Positions 50,913 through 60,300 of a stretch of DNA of 64,000 nucleotides are shown piece by piece (positions within the stretch are counted from its first letter, which is position 1; each line of letters opens with the position of its first letter). Below the pieces are notes generated by a model, which worked only from the letters and a program-made list of their open reading frames with translations, was not told the origin of the DNA and ran no database searches. Both the position numbers and the translations under genes were made by a program. The DNA lies in the NCBI GenBank assembly GCA_024362935.1, contig JANCRA010000014.1:1507001-1571000 (forward strand), given 5' to 3'. The DNA is from Setophaga petechia (lineage: Eukaryota; Chordata; Aves; Passeriformes; Parulidae).

Positions 50913-53900
50913 CTGCAGCCGGGAGCAGCGGGGTCAGCACTCAGCTCTTCATATCCCCTTCAGAGACCCCCCCTCAAAAATCCCTACCTGGTGCCACCAG
51001 CTCGGGGCAGCTGTCGGCCAGGCGGGCGCAGAGCAGCTCCATGCTGAGCGCCGGCTTCTTCTCGGCCACGAAGACGCCGCGCAGGAGGCGCGCCAGGGCC
51101 GGCAGCCGCGCCAGCCGCGCCGCCCGCTGCTCCTGCCGCGCGTCCCGCGTCAGCAGCGCCGCCAGCCGCCGCGCCTCCTTCGCCCGCACCTGCAACGGGC
51201 ACCGTGAGCATGGCAGCGCCCCCGGGGGAGGGGATGGGCACAGGGAGAACCCCCAGAGGACAGGCTGGGCACAGGGAGTGCCCCCAGAGGAGGGGATGGG
51301 CACAGGGAGCGCCCCCAGCCCCAGCATGGTGTGAGTCACCCGCTGCAGCAGCCCCTGGGACACCCACCCTGAGCACGGGCAGCACCCCCAGGGGACAGGA
51401 TGGGCACAGGCAGCACCTCCAAGGGACGTGCTGGGCACAGGGAGAACCCCCAGCCCCAGCATGGTGTGAGTCACCCGCTCCAGCAGCCCCTGGGACACCC
51501 ACCCTGAGCACAGGGAGCACCCCCAGGGCACGGGCTGGGCACAGGCAGCGCCCCCAGCCCCGTGTGAGGCCCAGCAGTGACTCACCCGCTCCAGCAGCCC
51601 CTGGGACACCCCTCTGAGCGCGCCGGAGGTGCTGGCAGGGGCCGGGGCTTTGGAAAGTGCCGGCTCCCCCGCGCTGGCTTCGGCCGTTCTGAGGGCCAGG
51701 TTGGCAAGAGCTTTTTCCATCTGCTCATGTGGAAGAAGGAGGAGGAGTTGAGTTACAGTTCAGGCTGGAGGAAGGAGAAGTTTCCCCTCTGCCGCCCCCG
51801 CCGTCACCCGGCAGCCCAGTGATCCTGATCCATCCTGCCTGCACAGAGGAGCTTGGGGTGCTTCATGGAATCATGGAATGGTCTGGGAGGGAAAGGACCT
51901 GGAAGCTCTCATCATCTGCAGCCCCTGCCATGGCATGGACACCTTCCACTAGCCCAGGCTGCTCCAATCCCCATCCAACCTGGATCACATCCAGGGATCC
52001 AGGGGCAGCCACAGCTTCTCCAGGCACCCTGTGCCAGGGCCTGCCCACCCTGCCAGCCAGGAATTCCTTCCCAATATCCCATCCATCCCTGCCCTCTGGC
52101 AGTGGGAAGCCACCCACACTCTCCCAGAGGTGGCACAGACACAGCCAGCCCCTGGCCCTGGCTCACCTTGGGGCTCAGCATGCCCCGGGCCGTGCTCAGC
52201 ACCTCCTGGGCTGTGCTCAGCCTGTCCTCCTGCGGCGCCCGCGGCAGCTCCGCGGGGCTGATGTCCGGCACCTCGTCCACGTTGAAGCGGGGATGCCACC
52301 GGGTCAGCTTCTCCTCTGGCACCACCATGGGAGGGCTGAGGGCAGCCAGGAATGCCTGGAGAGGGGTGAGAGCTGTGTCATGGCACCAGGATGGAGAGGC
52401 AGCCACTGCCCTGCACTCCCAGCACAGCTCGGTGACACAGGGAGCGAATCCAAGAGGAACCTTCGTGTCCTTCAGCCTGGGTGGCACCAGTGACAACCCC
52501 AGCACTCCCAGCACAGCTCGGTGACACAGGGAGCGAATCCAAGAGGAACCTTCGTGTCCTTCAGCCTGGGTGGCACCAGTGACAACCCCAGAGCCCAGAG
52601 CAGGGGGTGCCAGGTGTCCCTCACCTTGTGGTGCTCCCTGACGATGTTGACCAGGTTGCGGTGGAATTCCCTCCGGCGCTCCAGCAGCCGCGATGCCGAC
52701 AGGTGCGGGCGTCCATCCACCTTCTCCTCTGCCAGGAGGGACACGAGTGTCACCCACACAGCCCAGCAGGGCACAAACCACGGCAGCCTCGGGAAGGACA
52801 GGACCAGAGCCCTGCCATGGAGCTGAGTCACTGCCTGGATGTTTTCCCTCCTCTCCCAAACCTGTTTCCCACTTCCAGCACGCATTTAATGGACCAAGCA
52901 GAGCATCCCTATGGATTCAGGCATCACCCAGCTCTCAGGCACCCCAAAACCATCCATACCTTCCCCCAGCATGGGCTCCAGCGTGAGCTGATACTCAGAC
53001 TTCTTCCTCCCACCGCTGCCGAAGGTGGGGACGTTCTTCTCCTGGCGCAGCCGGTACGAGCTGGGATACACAGCCTTGATCTGCCCCAGGTGCTGCTCCT
53101 CAAACTGCCTGTGACAGCACCACAGGGGTTGGGGACCCCAGAGCTTCAGCTGGGACCCCAAAAGGGACTGCTGGGACCCCGAAAGGGGCTGCTGGGACCC
53201 CGAAAGGGGCAGCTCACCTGCGCATCATGTCCTGCACGCCCTGCTTGACCTTGGCGAAGGTGACGGTCTCGGCGCGGTTGAAGAGCATCCCGGTGATGGT
53301 GTCCACGCTGCGGAACATCTCTGCCAGCACCCGGAACTTGTAGGGCAGCGTCAGCCCCGGGGGCAGCTCCTGGGCCAGCGTGTGGAACCGCTGGTAGGCC
53401 GGGGGCTTCTGGCTGTGGGGAAGGACAGGACGGGGTCAGGGCCCTGCTGCTGACACCGTGCCCACCTCTCACCCATCCCAAAGCCCTCCTCGGGGTGGGT
53501 ATTGGGGTCACGTCACCTGTGACATTGGTGTCACGTCGCTCAGAGCCCCCCCAGCCCTCAGACCCTCACAAAACCACTTCAGGGCTGGGGCAGCCCCCTC
53601 AAATCGCCCCTGCAGCTGCTCCTCACCCGGTCTCTCCCCCAGGAGCTGCCGCCCCGGTGTCCTTGGTGTCCCCAGCCCCGGTGTCCCCGGCGGCCGCTCT
53701 CCTCTGCCGGACACGCTGCTCCAGCTGCCGCATGCGCTCCAGGCGGCTCCGCAGGTCACTGCTGGTCCCGCTGGGGACAGAGGGGACCTGGCTCGGCACC
53801 TTCATCCTCTGCAGGCGGCCCTGCAGCTCGGCCACGTCCTCCTGGGCAGGGAGGGGACACAGGCTCAGCGCGGGACACGCGGCACCGAACCCGCCCACGC

Positions 53901-54892
53901 CGGGAGCAGAGCCGGGATCAGCCCGTACCCGCTGCAGGCGCCGGGCCGGCCCCGGGGATCCTGGGCCGGGCTCTGTCCCCGTGTCCTGCCCACGGCCCGG
54001 GGAACCGCTGGTGCTGGCCGGGGGGGACACGGCCGGGTCCTGCGAGAGCAGTGTCGGGGGTCGAGGAGTGGCCAGAGGCGAGGAGCTGGTGGCCTGCAAG
54101 AGAGAGGAGAGTTAGGGACTGTCCGGGTTCCTTAGGGACTGTCCGGGGAACCCACCCGCCTGGAGCCCTTCCCCTGTGCCCCCCAAAGTCCTGCACGGGA
54201 AGGGGGGGCCATGGACGGGTCTGCAATAGGGGCAGAGGGAAAGCCCGGGGGACTGAGGGGCTGAAGGGGGCGAGTTTTGGGGTTCGTGCACTTGGGGCAG
54301 GGGTAACTCTGGGCTCCGGCTGAGGGGGGGGAGGGGGGGATTGTGAGTCAGGAGAAGGGGAGGCAAGTTCGGAGGGTCCTGCACAGGGAAAAGGGGTCGA
54401 ACGCTTGCGGGGCTGTTGTTCAATGGTTCCACACTCACCCATCCACTCCCCCACCCCTTTATCCTCACCCATCTCATTTCAGGGCCGCATCCCAGAGGAA
54501 GCGGCGCATCCCCAACCCCGCCATGCCCCTACCGCTCCCGGAGACCCCGGCTCCGCATCCCGGGGCATCTCCAGCCTCTTCCGCGCCGACTTCCCGCTCG
54601 GTTCCCCGAGCAGGGCCCCGACCGGTGACCCCGCTTCCATCTCCCGGCGGTTCCGTTTCCTGCCCGCCAGGCCCCGCAGCGCCGGGGAGCCCCCGCGGGC
54701 CGGGGTGCGCGGCGAGCCGGGCAGCGGCAGCGAGCGCCGGCTGAGCCCCGCCGGGACACCATCCTCCTCCTCCCGGTGCACCGGGGCACCGGAGAGGGCG
54801 GCCTTGAGCGGGCGGCCGCCGCTGCGCTTGGCCGGGGCTCCGGTGGTCCCTTTTGTCTGGCCGAATAAGTCGGTGAGGCGGAGCTGGGCCAT
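50749..54892 (-). CDS. CDT1: DNA replication licensing factor CDT1 (complete, 10 exons)
   Basis: Nuclear factor that loads the MCM2-7 helicase at origins with ORC and CDC6 in G1. It is inhibited by geminin and destroyed in S phase through PCNA-CRL4-Cdt2. Exons in coding order: 54892-54533, 54093-53929, 53841-53627, 53412-53218, 53108-52960, 52728-52625, 52355-52167, 51720-51586, 51189-50988, 50912-50749; 1878 bases, 625 residues, longer than human (546). The N-terminus [14 protein letters not shown] carries the PIP degron. The central winged-helix, geminin-binding region spans about residues 248-400 ([43 protein letters not shown]). The C-terminal MCM-binding winged helix lies at about 505-625 ([25 protein letters not shown]). 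All junctions are GT-AG and introns are short (75-446 bases). The start was chosen because the PIP box must sit at the N-terminus; an upstream in-frame ATG near 55075 would add a low-complexity GIGIG tail. Confidence 0.96.
50988..51189 (-). CDS. CDT1: CDT1 exon 9
   Basis: Encodes [20 protein letters not shown], then [20 protein letters not shown] and [20 protein letters not shown], ending in CPELVAPG. It is very GC-rich, which shows as an alanine- and arginine-heavy composition compared with human. Confidence 0.95.
51190..51585 (-). other. CDT1: CDT1 intron 8: in-frame, stop-free and minisatellite-built
   Basis: The intron is 396 bases (132 codons) and reads open in the CDT1 frame from exon 8 to exon 9. 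It contains two extra copies of the end of exon 8 with its donor, encoding [23 protein letters not shown] peptides. Plus-strand copies of TCACCCGCT lie at 51582 (real), 51471 and 51336. Further GGGCACAGGGAG-type repeats fill 51230-51310. Confidence 0.9.
51586..51720 (-). CDS. CDT1: CDT1 exon 8
   Basis: Encodes [20 protein letters not shown], then [20 protein letters not shown] and GLLER, matching human MEKALSQLALR and GVSQDLLER. Donor is GCGG|GTGAGT. Confidence 0.95.
51861..52112 (-). mobile_element. CR1 3' end in CDT1 intron 7
   Basis: CATGGAATCATGGAATGGTC, GCCCAGGCTGCTCCAATCCC and CTGTGCCAGGGCCTGCCCAC; same strand as CDT1. Confidence 0.85.
52167..52355 (-). CDS. CDT1: CDT1 exon 7
   Basis: Encodes [20 protein letters not shown], then [20 protein letters not shown] and [20 protein letters not shown], ending [16 protein letters not shown] is nearly invariant in vertebrate CDT1. 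Confidence 0.97.
52414..52590. repeat. 89-bp tandem duplication in CDT1 intron 6
   Basis: CACTCCCAGCACAGCTCGGT recurs 89 bases apart (52414 and 52503), with almost identical following sequence, including GAGGAACCTTCGTGTCCTTC. Confidence 0.93.
52625..52728 (-). CDS. CDT1: CDT1 exon 6
   Basis: Encodes [20 protein letters not shown], then [15 protein letters not shown], matching human LTASRLLQRRQIF and VKEHHK. Confidence 0.95.
52960..53108 (-). CDS. CDT1: CDT1 exon 5
   Basis: Encodes (R)[20 protein letters not shown], then [20 protein letters not shown] and LTLEPMLGE, matching the geminin-binding winged helix. Confidence 0.96.
53149..53211. repeat. 21-bp tandem repeat beside the CDT1 exon 4 donor, 3 copies
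   Basis: GCTGGGACCCC starts copies at 53149, 53170 and 53191. The array ends 6 bases short of exon 4, inside the start of intron 4. Confidence 0.9.
53218..53412 (-). CDS. CDT1: CDT1 exon 4
   Basis: Encodes (G)[20 protein letters not shown], then [20 protein letters not shown] and [20 protein letters not shown], then DMMR. Of the two nearby AGs, only CCCCACAG|CCAGAAG keeps the frame. Confidence 0.96.
53627..53841 (-). CDS. CDT1: CDT1 exon 3
   Basis: Encodes [20 protein letters not shown], then [20 protein letters not shown] and [20 protein letters not shown], a predicted coiled or disordered linker. Confidence 0.9.
53929..54093 (-). CDS. CDT1: CDT1 exon 2
   Basis: Encodes [20 protein letters not shown], then [20 protein letters not shown] and [15 protein letters not shown], a proline- and serine-rich disordered stretch. 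Acceptor is TTGCAG, donor CGG|GTACGG. Confidence 0.85.
54094..54532 (-). other. CDT1: CDT1 intron 1
   Basis: 439 bases, GT-AG, without a recognised repeat. Confidence 0.75.
54533..54892 (-). CDS. CDT1: CDT1 exon 1 with PIP degron
   Basis: One hundred and twenty codons. [14 protein letters not shown] provides Q3, L6, T7-D8, L9-F10 and K14, that is, a PIP box with the TD pair and the +4 basic residue of a Cdt2 degron. SARKRLEMP near residue 102 could serve as a cyclin-binding R/KxL motif (inference). Donor is GCG|GTAGGG, the only good donor before the in-frame stop. Confidence 0.9.
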
Positions 54893-55150
54893 GGCCGCGG
54901 TCCCGGTCCCGGTTCCGATCCCGGTCCTGATTTCGGTTCCGATCCCGATCCCGGATCCGATCCCAATCCCGATCTCGGTTCCGATCCCGATCCCGATCCC
55001 GCTCCCGGGAACACGTGGGGCCGGTCCCGCGCGCTTCTCTCTTGGCGGGAGCCCGCGCGCCGAGGCCCCGCCCACCGGGGGGCGGGCAGCGTCACGTGAG
55101 GCGGTTTGGCGCCACTCGGCTCTTAAAGGGGCCGCACCCCTCGGAGCGGG
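54893..55150 (-). promoter_or_regulatory. CDT1: CDT1 promoter with E2F-like sites and E-boxes
   Basis: CpG-rich region with E2F-like TTGGCGGGA at 55042-55050 and TTTGGCGC at 55105-55112, and CACGTG E-boxes at 55012-55017 and 55093-55098. CDT1 is an established E2F target, so G1/S control fits the sequence. No TATA box is evident on the CDT1 strand. Confidence 0.65.
54898..55005. repeat. Degenerate (GATCCC)n / (GGTTCC)n tract in the CDT1 5' UTR
   Basis: Hexamer-like runs of CGATCCCGATCCCG type just upstream of the CDT1 start codon. On the CDT1 strand they create an in-frame GIGIGTEIG-like open stretch. Confidence 0.9.
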
Positions 55151-55964
55151 GCTGCACGTGGGGGTCCGGGGGTGCCGGGACAGCTCCAGGGGGTACCGGG
55201 ACAGCTCGGGGGGACGGGAGACTCCGGCCTCGCTGGGTCAGGGACCAGCTGAAGCACCATGGGCAGGGATGGAGGTTGCCCACCCCGGCTGGGGCCAGTG
55301 GGGTAAAAGCTGGGAATTTCCATTGGAATGGTGCTGGTGCTCACCCCTGATCTGCTCTCCCCAGTGCACGTGGGGCCAAGCCCTGACTGACTTCCACCAT
55401 GGTGGCATGGGGGGCACAGCCATGGGAACGAGAGGCTGTGGGGCACCTGCAGTGTCCCCCTGCCTGCCATTCCCTGCCTGTGCTGTTGGCAGTGCCCGGA
55501 GCTGGGAGCAGCCTCTGGCCCATCACTGCCGGACCAGGCACTCAGCCGTGCCCGCAGCACTTTACGGAGCCTCACGTGTCTCCCCCATCCCTCGTAAAAC
55601 CTGAGCGAGGCTGGCAGAGTGCAGCAGGGCCGGATCCAGGCGGGCAGGGCAGGGCTCTGGGGTGCCATTCCCGATGCCCGGAGGCTTCCACAGCCTCCAT
55701 TCCCTGCCTGGCTGCGGGTGCTCGGGGCTGCTGTGGGTGCTGCACCACCCTTTCCTGGATCCCTACTGGCTGGGGGTGCAGTGGGGTGTGGGCAGGGGTA
55801 ATTCCCATCTCCAAACACGGTGTTAGTGCTGAACTTCACATCTTTGTGATGACCAGTGTGTCTTTGTGATGACCAGTGCTTCATTTACACGAGCAGCTCC
55901 AGATCCCAGTGCTGAGGGTGGGTGCAGCTGAGTCCCTGTGATAAGGATGCTGCCACGAGGGGCT

Positions 55965-56120
55965 GTGCCCACTGATCTCATGGATCACACACTGGGGAGC
56001 CATCAGACTCATCCTGTGCCCACTGAACCCACAGATCCACACACTGGGGAGCCATCAGACCCATCCTGTGCCCACTGAACCCACAGATCCACACACTGGG
56101 GAGCCATCAGGCCCATCCTG
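55965..56120. repeat. 52-bp tandem array, about 3 copies
   Basis: CACACTGGGGAGCCATCAG recurs at 55988, 56040 and 56092. Confidence 0.92.
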
Positions 56121-56532
56121 CTTTGGGGGTTCTGGGTGGTTGGCACTTGGGCACATTTGGGGTGGGGAGAAGAGGCCCTGGAATTCTGGAGGGAGCCCAG
56201 GAGAGAGTGGGGAGCAGTCTAGCAGTGTGCCAGCTGGATGCCAGTTTATGAACCGTGTTGGGAAAGCAAGCACAGGGGAGCCAAGGAATGTGGAGAATTT
56301 CATGGGCCGATGGTTCCTGTTGGAGGCTGGTGGTTACCAGCACTGCCAGGTGTCACCAGCCACACTGCCCGTGCCACCAGCTGTGCCTGGCACCTTCCCA
56401 CCAGGATTTGGGGTGGGATTCAAGACTGAGACAGCCCAGCTCCAGATGTGACCTGGGCTCCCAATTCCATGGGGGTGTGGGTCTGCATCTGGCTCTGCAG
56501 TGGGCACTGAGCTCTGGGAATGTGGGACTGTG

Positions 56533-56740
56533 GGTCCAGCTCCAGGGACACAGGATGATTCCCTGGTGCCAGGGGCAGAGCACCCAGCTCCAGGAACACA
56601 GAATGATTCCCTGGTGCCAGGGGCACAGCACCCAGCTCCAGGAACACGGGGTGATTCCCCAGTGCCAGGGATCATGGACCCAGCTCCAGGAACACAGAAT
56701 GACTCCCCAGTGCCAGGGACACAGCACCCAGCTCCAGGAC
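56533..56740. repeat. 48-bp minisatellite, about 4 copies
   Basis: CAGCTCCAGG recurs at 56537, 56585, 56633, 56681 and 56729, exactly 48 bases apart. Confidence 0.95.
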
Positions 56741-56877
56741 TGCACATCAACCCCTTCCAAGCTCCCCACTCCACGCAGCCGCTCTGAGCCCTGGTATCAA
56801 CAACAAACATTCAACAAAAACAAGTTCTGACTTCTTCATTTCATTTTCAGCCGAAACAAACACGAAGCGCATCTGCT

Positions 56878-56952
56878 TATCTTTCTTTCCTTTTTTTTCC
56901 TTTTTTTTTGTTTTTGTTTTTAGTCTTTTTTTTTTTCGAATTTTTTTTTCTC
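56878..56952. repeat. T-rich tract upstream of the PIEZO1 CpG island
   Basis: Runs of 8 to 12 T with C and G interruptions, bordered directly by the CpG island. It could keep nucleosomes off the promoter, or be the remnant of an A-tail on the other strand. Confidence 0.85.
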
Positions 56953-57105
56953 CCCTCGACCGCAAAAAGCGGAACCCGGGGGGCTGCGGGGCCCGTGCGG
57001 AGCCCGGACAGCTCGTGCGAGCGGCGGGAGCGGCGGGAGCGGCGGGCGCGGTGCCGGCGGGCGGCGCTGGGGCCGCGCCGGCCCCGCGGGTGGGGGGCGG
57101 GCGGT

Positions 57106-57123
57106 GCCGCTTTATAAAGCGGC
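57106..57123. promoter_or_regulatory. PIEZO1: PIEZO1 TATA box inside an 18-bp perfect palindrome
   Basis: GCCGCTTTATAAAGCGGC is its own reverse complement and includes TATAAA at 57113-57118, about 150 bases before the ATG. The region around it (56950-57330) is strongly CpG-rich. Being symmetric, it offers a TATA box in both directions. Confidence 0.6.
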
Positions 57124-57262
57124 GGGCGCGGGGCGGGGGCAGCGCCTCGGAGCGCCGCGGGACCGGGCAGCGGCATCGGCACCGGGGCCTGCCCAGCCCC
57201 GGCGGGGCGGAACGGCTCGGAGCGGCTCGGGCCGGGCCCCCCCGCCGCGGCGGCCGGGCGGG

Positions 57263-57326
57263 ATGAAGCGGAGGGGGCTCTGCCAGGGGCTCTACTGGCT
57301 GCTGCTGCCGCTCGCCCTGCTGGCCG
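57263..57326 (+). CDS. PIEZO1: PIEZO1 exon 1
   Basis: Start codon in the context GGCGGGATGA; encodes MKRRGLCQGLYWLLLPLALL and A, plus one base. Donor is CCG|GTGAGT. Confidence 0.92.
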
Positions 57327-60300
57327 GTGAGTGCGGGGATCCCGCGGGGCGGACCGGCTGCGACCCCCGCCCCCGGGGAGGGTGGCCCGGGGCTGTCGCC
57401 GCTCGCCGGTGGCTGCGGCACGTGGGGCGGGAAGCGCCGGGAAGCCGAGGGCGAGCAGGAACCGGGGCTGGGATCCCGGAGCCGCCGGTGGTTCCGGGGG
57501 TCGGTGCCGGGACGGGCGGACAGCCGAGACCCCGCGGCTCCACCCGTGACCGAGCGCACTGGCGGGGAGCGCCGCCGCTCCCTCCGGGCGGGACGGTGCG
57601 TGCGTGTCCCCCCTGTCCCCGGCAGCTGTCCGGGGTGCAGGTGGCCCGGGCGGGTCACAGCCGTGTCGCCACAGCCGCTGTGCTGCCGGGGCTGAGGAGC
57701 TCGCTCCGGCCGCGGTGGGCGATGCCCGCGGGTGGCTGTGCCCATCCTGTCCCCATGCCCGGGTGGATCCGGTGCCCACCCCAGTCCCCGTGGCTCTGCG
57801 GTCCCCAGGCTGCCCCCAGCCCGTTCCCAGCACTGTCGGCCTTTGATGGCAGCTGTGCCACCCACCGAGGCAACCGGCTGGCCACCGGCCTGGAAAATCC
57901 CCGTGTCCCGGGACGCGCAGGACAAGAATCGGCTCTTTGAAGCCCGCCTGCTCCGGAGCCTCTTCGGGGACGCTGCGTTTGCGTAGACGCAAAGGAAAAT
58001 CCTCCTTATAGCGAGGATTGTTCAAGGGGCTCCTTGTGCCGGGCTGTTTGCCGCCGACACCGGGCTCGCACCGGCCGGGCTGGGGGCCCTGAGCCCCGGG
58101 GAGCCCTGGGGTGGCTTTTGGGGTGGCCCTAGAAGGACTTTTGGGACCCTGTCACCTGGAGAGAGAGGGACACGCTGCCGGCCGAGAGAGGCGCGTCCCA
58201 CTGAGCCAGTCCCGTTTTGGGGAGCGGGGTTGGGTTTCGGGGTGCTGGCAGCGGGCGCAGCCTCGCTGGCGGAGGAAGTCGGTGACTCTTGAAAAAGCTG
58301 CTTTTCCTCTGGTTTGCTGGGGCAGTGACTCAGAGCATCGCGCAGGATGTCAGGAGGTTAATTATAACCCAGCCCAGCCCGGGCTGCCCGAGGGGGCTGC
58401 GCTGCCCGGGCCGGGGCGCGGGAGCTGCCGGGTGCATCCCATGGGTGCCCGGGGCGACACGTGGCCTCCGGGCCAGCCTCCCGCGGGGCCCTCCTGCTCC
58501 AAATCCTGCTGATTTGCCCCCAAATCCTGCCGGGCTTGCTTGCCTCTGCCCCCTGCTCCAGCACGGGATGTGCTGGGAACCGCGGGTCCCCCAGAGCTGG
58601 GGACACTGGTGGCCTTGCTGTCCCCCCGCCACCCCCGCGGAGCTTGTTGGTGGCTTGTTTAAATTTGGGGCCCCGCTTGGGCGGGGACTCCGTCCTGCTC
58701 CAGCCGGTTGCCGGGAGGGGGTGACTCAGCAGCGCCCGGGGGGCTCGGGGGAACCTGAGGCGCGGGGGGCGCGGCTCGTCCCGCACCTGGCCGGGAGCGT
58801 TGGCCCCGCAGCCGGCCCTGCCTTCCCGGGCAGCTCGGGGCAGGATGTTTGCTCGGGGCTCCCGGCCAGCTCGGGGCCGCTGCTGGAGCCGCAGGGCTCG
58901 GGGCAGCCCCCCGGCTTCCCACGGCTGGCACAGCCCGGGGGGTCCCAGCCGTGCCCTGGGCTGTGTCCCCACCTCGGCTCCGTCCTTGCTGCTGGGGTTC
59001 TGGGGTGCTGTGGGGGCACAGCACATCCACCCAAGGGGTGACCGGGCACCCCCAGTGCCAGTCGTGGCCATGCTGCTCCCCGGCTCCGTGGGCAGAGGTG
59101 ATGGGTGAGGGTGGCACCCCCGAACCCCCTGGGGTGGGCACACAGCCCCCCCTGCCTGCCCAGGGTGCTGGAGGGTCCCTGGGCTGGAGCCCAGCTGGGT
59201 GCCAGCGTGGGCTGCAGCAGCTGCCTCCTGCGGTCAGGTGCTTTTTATAAAACCCAGGGAAATAGAATAGAGCAGGAAAAAAAAAACCTATTTAAAAAAA
59301 TAAAAAAAAAAGGCAGAGCCACCGCTGTCTCCAAAAGCAATAACTGCTGCTTCCTCCCGGGCAGGGGGAGGGGACGGGATGAGAGGATGAGATGGGATGG
59401 AGGTGCAGGGCCCAGGTGCCCAGGACAGAGCCCCCACAGCCCCAGTGAGGTGGGGGACACCGTGGGGGGCTCCCCAGGAATGCAGCGGGTCCCCATTGGG
59501 TGAGGACAGCAGGGTTTGGGCACCGCTGGCACTGCCATGTGGCAGCCACGGTCACGACCCTGCTGGGAATGTTGGTGGCCCTGGGAATGTGTCCTCACAT
59601 GTCCCAGCGCTGAGCCTGCGGCTCCGGGAGCCCTGTGGCACGGGCTGTGCCCTCCTGGCGTGTGCCAGTGTGTGACACTTGTCCCCTGAGCTCCCTGTCC
59701 CCTGGACAGCTCCAGCTGGGCTTTGCCAGGCTGGGGCACCGCTGGCACCCGGCCCAGAGCCCTCCTGGGGCATCTCCTGCGGCAGGAGCAGGGTCGGGAG
59801 CTGGCGGGATGAACTTTCCACAAAAACAGGATATGGAGGGTGAGCCGGTGGGGCTGCTCCTTCCTGGAAAGAGGGGCTGGGAATGTGCTGCTGGCCGGCT
59901 CTGCCTGCCCGAGGGCTTGTGGCTTTGGGGCTGCTGGGATTTTGGGATGGGGAGAGTCCCAGTGACGGGATTTTGGGATGGGGAGAGTCCCAGTGACGGG
60001 ATTTTGGGATAGGGTGAATCCCAGTGACGGGATTTTGGGATGGGGAGAGCCAGAGTGACGGGATTTTGGGATGGGGAGAGTTACGGTGACAGGATTTTGG
60101 GATGGGGAGAGTCACACTGATGGGATTTTGGGATGGGGAGAGCCACACTGATGGGATTTTGGGATAGGGAGAGTAATACTGACGGGATTTGGGGATAGGG
60201 AGAATGACACTGATGGGATTTTGGGATAGGGAGAATGACACTGATAGGATTTTGGGATAGGGAGAATGACACTGATGGGATTTTGGGATGAGGCCTCTGG

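Larger units (their letters stand above)
55151..57105. other. Divergent gap between CDT1 and PIEZO1
   Basis: About 2 kb. It holds a 52-bp array (55965-56120), a 48-bp array (56533-56740), a T-rich tract (56878-56952) and the start of the PIEZO1 CpG island (from about 56940). No gene recognised. Confidence 0.7.

Noticed and set aside
54893..55095. Upstream in-frame ATGs for CDT1 near 55075
   Set aside because: They would prepend a GIGIG low-complexity tail before the PIP degron, which works at the extreme N-terminus. The ATG at 54892 lies in a good Kozak context and matches the family start.
56747..58025. Minus-strand open frames of 380-390 codons across the PIEZO1 promoter
   Set aside because: CpG-island artefacts: few stops in GC-rich sequence, with arginine-, proline- and alanine-rich peptides overlapping the real exon 1.
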